64,000 nucleotides of DNA from Phyllostachys edulis. Its lineage: Eukaryota > Streptophyta > Magnoliopsida > Poales > Poaceae. The notes beneath the pieces were generated by a model. It saw nothing but the letters and a program-made list of their open reading frames with translations. It was not told the origin of the DNA and made no database searches. Position numbers and translations under genes: made by a program. Numbering within the stretch: the stretch's first letter is position 1; every line of letters starts with the position of its first letter. Shown here piece after piece: positions 59,325 to 64,000 of the stretch. The DNA is taken from contig CM070557.1 in NCBI GenBank assembly GCA_036346405.1, positions 53,016,016 to 53,080,015 on the forward strand, given 5' to 3'.

Positions 59325-59870
59325 TTTTTGGTATATAATTTTATTTTTTGTCTTTATTTTTGCTCAACCTCTTAAAGTACATGTGAAGATCATAACGGGT
59401 TCATCACATTGTCGTATTTTGTTGGTATATAATTTTATTTTTTGTCTTTGTTTTTGCTAAACCTCTCAAAGTATATGTGAAGAACATAACTTGTTCATCA
59501 CATTGCCGTATTTTATTGGTGTGTATATATATATATATATTATTGTCTTTGTTTTTGCTCAACCTCTCAAAGTATATGTGAGATTTGGAATCATGTGATG
59601 GAAATATGAGTTATTAAGACTTTCAAGAATAATTACAGGACCAAGAAACAAAATTACATAAATAATTTCTCTGTAATTTATGTATAATGGAGTTGTATTT
59701 TTTTTTTGTCTTTGTATTTGCTCAACCTCTCAAAAAGTATATGTGAGATTTTGAATCTTATGATGAAAATATGAGTTATTAAGACTTTTAAGAAAAATTA
59801 CAGTGACGAAGAACCAAAATTACATAAATAGTTTACTGTAATTTATGTATAATAGAGTTGTAAATAAATT
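59325..59870 (+). repeat. Composite tandem repeat array
   Basis: A ~95-bp unit (TTTTGTCTTTGTTTTTGCTC, AACCTCTCAAAGTATATGTG) occurs about four times at 59330-59760. A longer ~170-bp unit (GATGGAAATATGAGTTATTA, AATTACATAAATA.TTT) occurs twice at about 59545-59712 and 59713-59870. A (TA)n run lies at 59523-59540. No gene. Confidence 0.85.
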
Positions 59871-61880
59871 TTTAAAATGTGACAATTTTTTACAGAGCAA
59901 ACATGTGAATTCTGTGTAGCAGACAAAAAAACCAAACCTAACCCCCCAACTACGGCTTAGTCTCTGCTCGTGGCATTTGACTGCAGCGAAGTGCATGAAA
60001 AAAGATAACATTACCTGCATGCAGCAGCATGCTTGCACGGGCATCTCATCTCATAACTAGTAATATCCTGACCAGTTCTTGATTGGGCACCGAGAAAGAA
60101 GAAACTCAGAACCATTCTTTTAATTAGTTAGTGAACCGTGTGTGCAAGACATGGTAGACTGTCCCTGTCCGTCCATGCCGATTCCTCATTCGACATGGCA
60201 ATTCTTGCACCACATCGATCGATCTCAAGACACCATCACAAGATGCCAATCCATACCAGAGAAGCCTCTCTCTCTTTCTCTCTAGGAGAAAAGGAAGGCA
60301 GGTAGGTTCTCATATCGATGGCACAGCTGGAGGTGTCTGCATTCTAAAAAGAGGAAAAGAAATGGATGTCTGAATTGTGATATGCAGTGACACAGACCTG
60401 TATACATGTTTGGTGCAAGCCGATGCGCATCACAGCTTGACTTCGGCTGTTTTGAGGAGGAAAGCTCCAAGGAAACGAGAATATTTGGATGCATGAGCCA
60501 TTTGGCACGATCGGATGCCCAGCGCCGAAAGAAAACAGAGAGGCGGAGGCGATGTGAAACTGCCTGTTCTTTTTCGTTCAAGTCAAACACGTATTGTCTA
60601 GCCGCTACTACTATATGCATGGAACAAGCCCTTTTCGGCATAGCACTCGCTTTTCTCCCAAAGCATGGTATTTGCGAAGGCAAATGGAGCTTCTTTTTGG
60701 GGGGAGTTGGCCGCTTGGTCCTGCGGTGCCTGAAACGCGTTGGCGCGTGTGGATTCCCCGTGTGCATGCATCAACCAGAACAGCGTATGCCTGGTCCTAA
60801 ATAAAGACCCATTTGTGTCAGTTACTTCAAAATATGCTGTACTATTACATCGGCGGCAACTCGCTACAGTTATCTGTGTCCTCGGAGTATCCATTTCTAT
60901 ATATTTTTCTATTGAGTGGATGTATAGTGTAGTTATTATAATTTTATCTCTCTCTACACCTGTTTAAATGTTTTGGAAGGGGTTAAGTGATTGTGGTATG
61001 TTATTTAATATGGGTATATGTGATCATTTCTCATTAAGTATTTGTTAGATTTAGTGCTTCCTTGTTCTATGCTAATAGTAGCATGTAGATAAATATAGTG
61101 AAACGGACTCTAGACGACTAGAGCTACTGCTCCAGTTTACTTCCGAATGCAACCTACACAACAGTCTCTAAATGTACATCGCCTCGGTCAGAAATGGATA
61201 GCACTACCATAGTCTGCGTCAATCCTGTGTTCTGATGCATCATCCTATGTGTAATGCGTCCCTCCGCCGGCGAAACACATGGTGAAACAATTGGTTCCGA
61301 CTACTGTAGTAAGATGGCGCTCTACATCAAGCTGTTTTAACCGCTAAGATACCAAATTGTACCGAAAATTACCATTTCATTGCCTTCTATCTTTGCCATA
61401 ATAAAAAACTAAACAATCACACAAAATACCTACTACCCTTAAATATAAAAGTCATTCTAGAGAGTAGGTAGGGAAGGGACATGGATCCTCTGCCATGCTA
61501 CGGCAGACGTGCACAGAACATGAGCAGATCATCCGATCGTTAACGAACGGTCTAGATCAATGAACACGGTAGAGGTGCACAGAAAATGAGCATTAGAGCT
61601 CATCTAGGCCGTCCGATCGCCAGCGAATGGTCTAGATCAATAGTGTATAGTACCGTGCTACGCTATTAAACACTAAAATCACTACAGTGTTCCAGTCTAA
61701 GATAAAATTGACACTACTTTTGCAGTGTTTCTGTATAGCATTACTGTAGAGCGCCTAGCGAAGAGACTCAAAATATCAGACTACAATACTTTCTCTCTGA
61801 TCTTGTAGAGAACCCGGATCTGGTGTGGAAGCAGGAAGCATGCACATTGTGCCTTCGTACTTTTAAAATCACCAAATCCA
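59871..61880. other. Intergenic stretch upstream of the kinase
   Basis: Frames at 60282-60767 (minus) and 60406-60804 (plus) overlap antisense without domains, so neither is supported. At 61490-61635 a ~75-bp segment with CATCCGATCG..A.CGAA.GG and GGTCTAGATCAATG occurs twice. A CT-rich run lies at 60268-60284. Confidence 0.45.
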
Positions 61881-62029
61881 CATTGAAATTTGCACCATGA
61901 CTCCCTCGCAAAAAAACAAAATCGCACCATGACGAGAGTACAGTGTGTAATTAACCCGATTCCTTCCAGGGTTCAACACAAGGCCATGTCAACCCTGACC
62001 AAGCCCAAGCTCTCCCCGAGACGAACGCG

Positions 62030-62238
62030 GTCGCGCTCGCGTCTATATATTCACCCAACCAGGTGCGACCTCGCCACACAACCCCACCCACACCTCCTCT
62101 CTCGCGACTCACAAACTCACCGTGAAAACGTCTAAAAACACAGCGTTTTCGCGAGCTTTTCGTCACGACGCGGGTTGGAGCCATATATACTACGCACCGG
62201 GCGTTGCATGCTAGTCGCGTACTCGCGTGCCGCCGGCG
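62030..62238 (+). promoter_or_regulatory. Kinase gene promoter/leader
   Basis: Two TATA-like sites, TCTATATATTCACC at 62041-62054 and CATATATACTACGC at 62183-62196, precede the ATG at 62239. The first leaves a leader of about 160 bases. I cannot tell which is used. Confidence 0.5.
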
Positions 62239-63657
62239 ATGAGGTCCAGCAATAAGGCTGCTTCTAGGAAGGCGTCGTCGTCGTCGCTGTGGAGGTCGCT
62301 GCTCGGCGGCTGCTTTGGAGGGGGAGGTGACGGCGGGGCGGGGGTCAACCGGAAGAATAAGGTCCGGCCGGGCGGCGGCGGCGGGGTGGGGCGGTTGTCG
62401 TTCACGGACCTGAGCGGCGCGGCGGACCAGGACCTGTCGGTGTCGCTGGTGGGGTCCAACCTGCACGTGTTCACCGTCGCCGAGCTCCGCGCTGCGACGC
62501 GGGGGTTCGTCTCCGGCAACTTCCTCGGCGAGGGCGGGTTCGGCCCCGTGTACAAGGGCTTCGTCGACTACGGCGTCAAGCCGGGGCTCAAGGCGCAGGC
62601 CATCGCCGTCAAGCTCTGGGACCCCGAGGGCGCGCAAGGCCACCAGGAATGGCTGGTACGTGCCTACTCCACGTGTCTAACTCGTCAATCAATTCGTGTG
62701 TGTGCAACAGTAACGAGCTAACAACTAGTACTATTCTATGAGATATTGATATGCTAGCTTTCTTGGAAGAGTCCCTAAATCTAATGCTTGGGGAAATAAT
62801 ATTTGTCACTAGCTTTCTTATAGTAAAAGAGTGACCTTGTGGTTAACCAAAGCTATCTAGCTAGTTGCCTTACAAGAATCATTCAATCCAATCCAATCCA
62901 ATCCTTATGGTTCCTTCAACAACAAAAAATCCAATCCTTATGGGGAAAAAATCTGTGACATGACATCTGGTGCAGCATTGAGTAACCCTATAGATAATCA
63001 AATTTTGAAAGATAGGAGTGCCTAGTTTCCTTGGAGAGGACTATCAAATATCAACCATTTTTCCAAACACAATCCAACTTTGTTGGGAAGCAACCTAGTT
63101 TTTTTAGCGAAGCCAAGCAAATTAATGTCATGTCCCCTGTTGCAACAAGCAATGTGGATTGTTGTAGATGCTCTTATAGGCAATTCTGTGACCTCTAGTA
63201 CAGCAACAAGTCAATTGACCGCCTTAGCCGCTGTGTTAATTAGTTAATTAATTACCCATCCATGATTGCTTCTGAACTAAGTACTGCCCATAATCTAGCT
63301 TTTTTATATGGCATGATCTAGCTAGCTAATCAGGCATCAGGCCTAAAAATGTCTTAGCATTAAGATTAGGACGTGTGTGGCAAAAACTATAGGGAGGAGG
63401 TTGTTGAGCGATGTGACGGTTCCGGCTGCGGCCGGATAGGTTCGGTTACCTAATGATCTGCCGAATGCACAACAGCACAGTGCCCTGACATGACATGGAT
63501 TCGACGCTGATTTTGGTGCAGGCGGAGGTGATCTTCCTCGGGCAGTTGCGGCATCCCAACCTGGTGAAGCTGGTCGGCTACTGCTGCGAGGAGGAGCACA
63601 GGCTCCTCGTCTACGAGTACATGGCACATGGCAGCTTGGAGAACCACCTCTTCAAAC
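62239..63657 (+). CDS. Receptor-like cytoplasmic kinase, RIPK/PBL type (5' part)
   Basis: Exons 62239-62655 (139 codons) and 63522-63657 (phase 1 at its donor AAAC|GTACG); the gene continues past the window. The N-terminus MRSSNKAASR...WRSLLGGCFGG has no Gly2, so no myristoylation site is expected, as in RIPK-like members. Then LSVSLVGSNLHVFTVAELRAAT, the Gly loop GEGGFGPVYKG, the ATP Lys in IAVKLWDPEG, alpha-C EVIFLGQLRHPNLV and the hinge YEYMAHGSLENHLFK. RLCK-VII kinases relay pattern-recognition and NLR signals at the plasma membrane. I took the first ATG; an in-frame GTG 12 bases upstream is not a likely plant start. The catalytic loop lies outside the window. Confidence 0.92.
62656..63521 (+). 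other. Kinase intron 1
   Basis: An 866-base intron with CTG|GTACGTG donor and GGTGCAG acceptor, phase 0. It contains short ATCCAATCCAATCCAATCC repeats near 62885. No nested gene seen. Confidence 0.85.
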
Positions 63658-64000
63658 GTACGACTCTTAATTTTGATCTCAATGACTCGTTAATTGTGCT
63701 ATTATTGCATCTAGTACTTGTTGTTTTGTTCCAATCATATGAACCATCTTTTCAATCGGTAGAATGAAGCAGGGAGTATGATTTTTAAGCTTAAGTAGTA
63801 GTACCTAATGGTTAGTGAATGCTTGATATGACTACTCGTTCGATTAGTCGACTACTAAAAGGAAAAATGCTCTGGTGATACAGAAAAGTTGGTTGACCAG
63901 TCTCACATAAACACATTGACGGTCATGGAGAAAATTAGGTTACAGCCTAATGATTCAGATTAAAAAATGGCAAAATGGCAAAAGTCTGTCAAATTGGCAA
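63658..64000 (+). other. Kinase intron 2 (runs off the window)
   Basis: AT-rich intron sequence after the GTACGACT donor. No further exon before the window edge. Confidence 0.75.

Noticed and set aside
60282..60804. Overlapping 161- and 132-codon frames in opposite directions
   Set aside because: No recognisable domain, no nearby promoter or splice evidence, and each is the antisense of the other.
62227..62238. Upstream in-frame GTG as start of the kinase
   Set aside because: Plant nuclear genes rarely start at GTG; the ATG at 62239 gives an N-terminus (WRSLLGGCFGG) consistent with RIPK-like kinases.

Overview
The window is nuclear DNA from a grass (Poaceae), probably rice or a close relative. 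Evidence: spliced genes with GT-AG introns, coding 5' exons that are very GC-rich in AT-rich surroundings, a plant tRNA-Ser(GCT), a telo-box/site II ribosomal-protein promoter, and a dense load of MULEs, Pack-MULEs, hAT and Stowaway MITEs, LTR elements and a Helitron-like insertion. The species cannot be fixed from sequence alone.

Layout. 1-3139: two inverted copies of a decayed transposon-associated gene. 3140-4260: a mosaic of an RSH exon/intron fragment joined to sequence resembling the 3' flank of the L27a gene. 4733-4814: tRNA-Ser(GCT). 5344-14194 (minus): a broken RelA/SpoT-homologue (RSH) gene. A 4.4-kb TG...CA element with a 5-bp target duplication splits its HD exon, a Pack-MULE sits in the next intron, and a TAG stop lies in its synthetase region. 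14306-17977: a 3.7-kb MULE with ~0.67-kb terminal repeats carrying a disrupted GRF zinc-finger gene and a 19-copy 10-bp minisatellite. 18-27 kb: intergenic DNA with two hAT-type elements. 27413-27850 (minus): an intact ribosomal protein L27a (uL15) gene.

27.9-44.6 kb: a tandem segmental duplication. Each unit starts in the L27a promoter, so the second unit carries a promoter copy without its gene. Unit 1 then gained LTR-type repeats, a solo LTR, a Pack-MULE with PP2C and DNA-glycosylase fragments, and a 3.6-kb Helitron-like insertion whose unoccupied site survives in unit 2. Unit 2 gained a 2.1-kb LTR-like insertion.

45768-54100 (plus): an intact 13-exon exportin-T (XPOT/PAUSED) gene of 980 codons. 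All introns are phase 0, and the last holds a Pack-MULE with two copies of a PLL-type PP2C fragment. 59054-59281 (minus): an SDI1/MS5-type TPR fragment. 62239 to the window edge (plus): the first two exons of an RIPK/PBL-type receptor-like cytoplasmic kinase.

Three conventional protein genes look functional: L27a (cytosolic ribosome), exportin-T (nuclear tRNA export) and the RLCK (immune signalling class). They and the tRNA share no obvious pathway unit. The main biology of the window is gene-fragment capture and shuffling: at least four DNA transposons carry pieces of host genes, and RSH is being dismantled. I saw no CRISPR, prokaryotic operon or clearly new enzymatic system.
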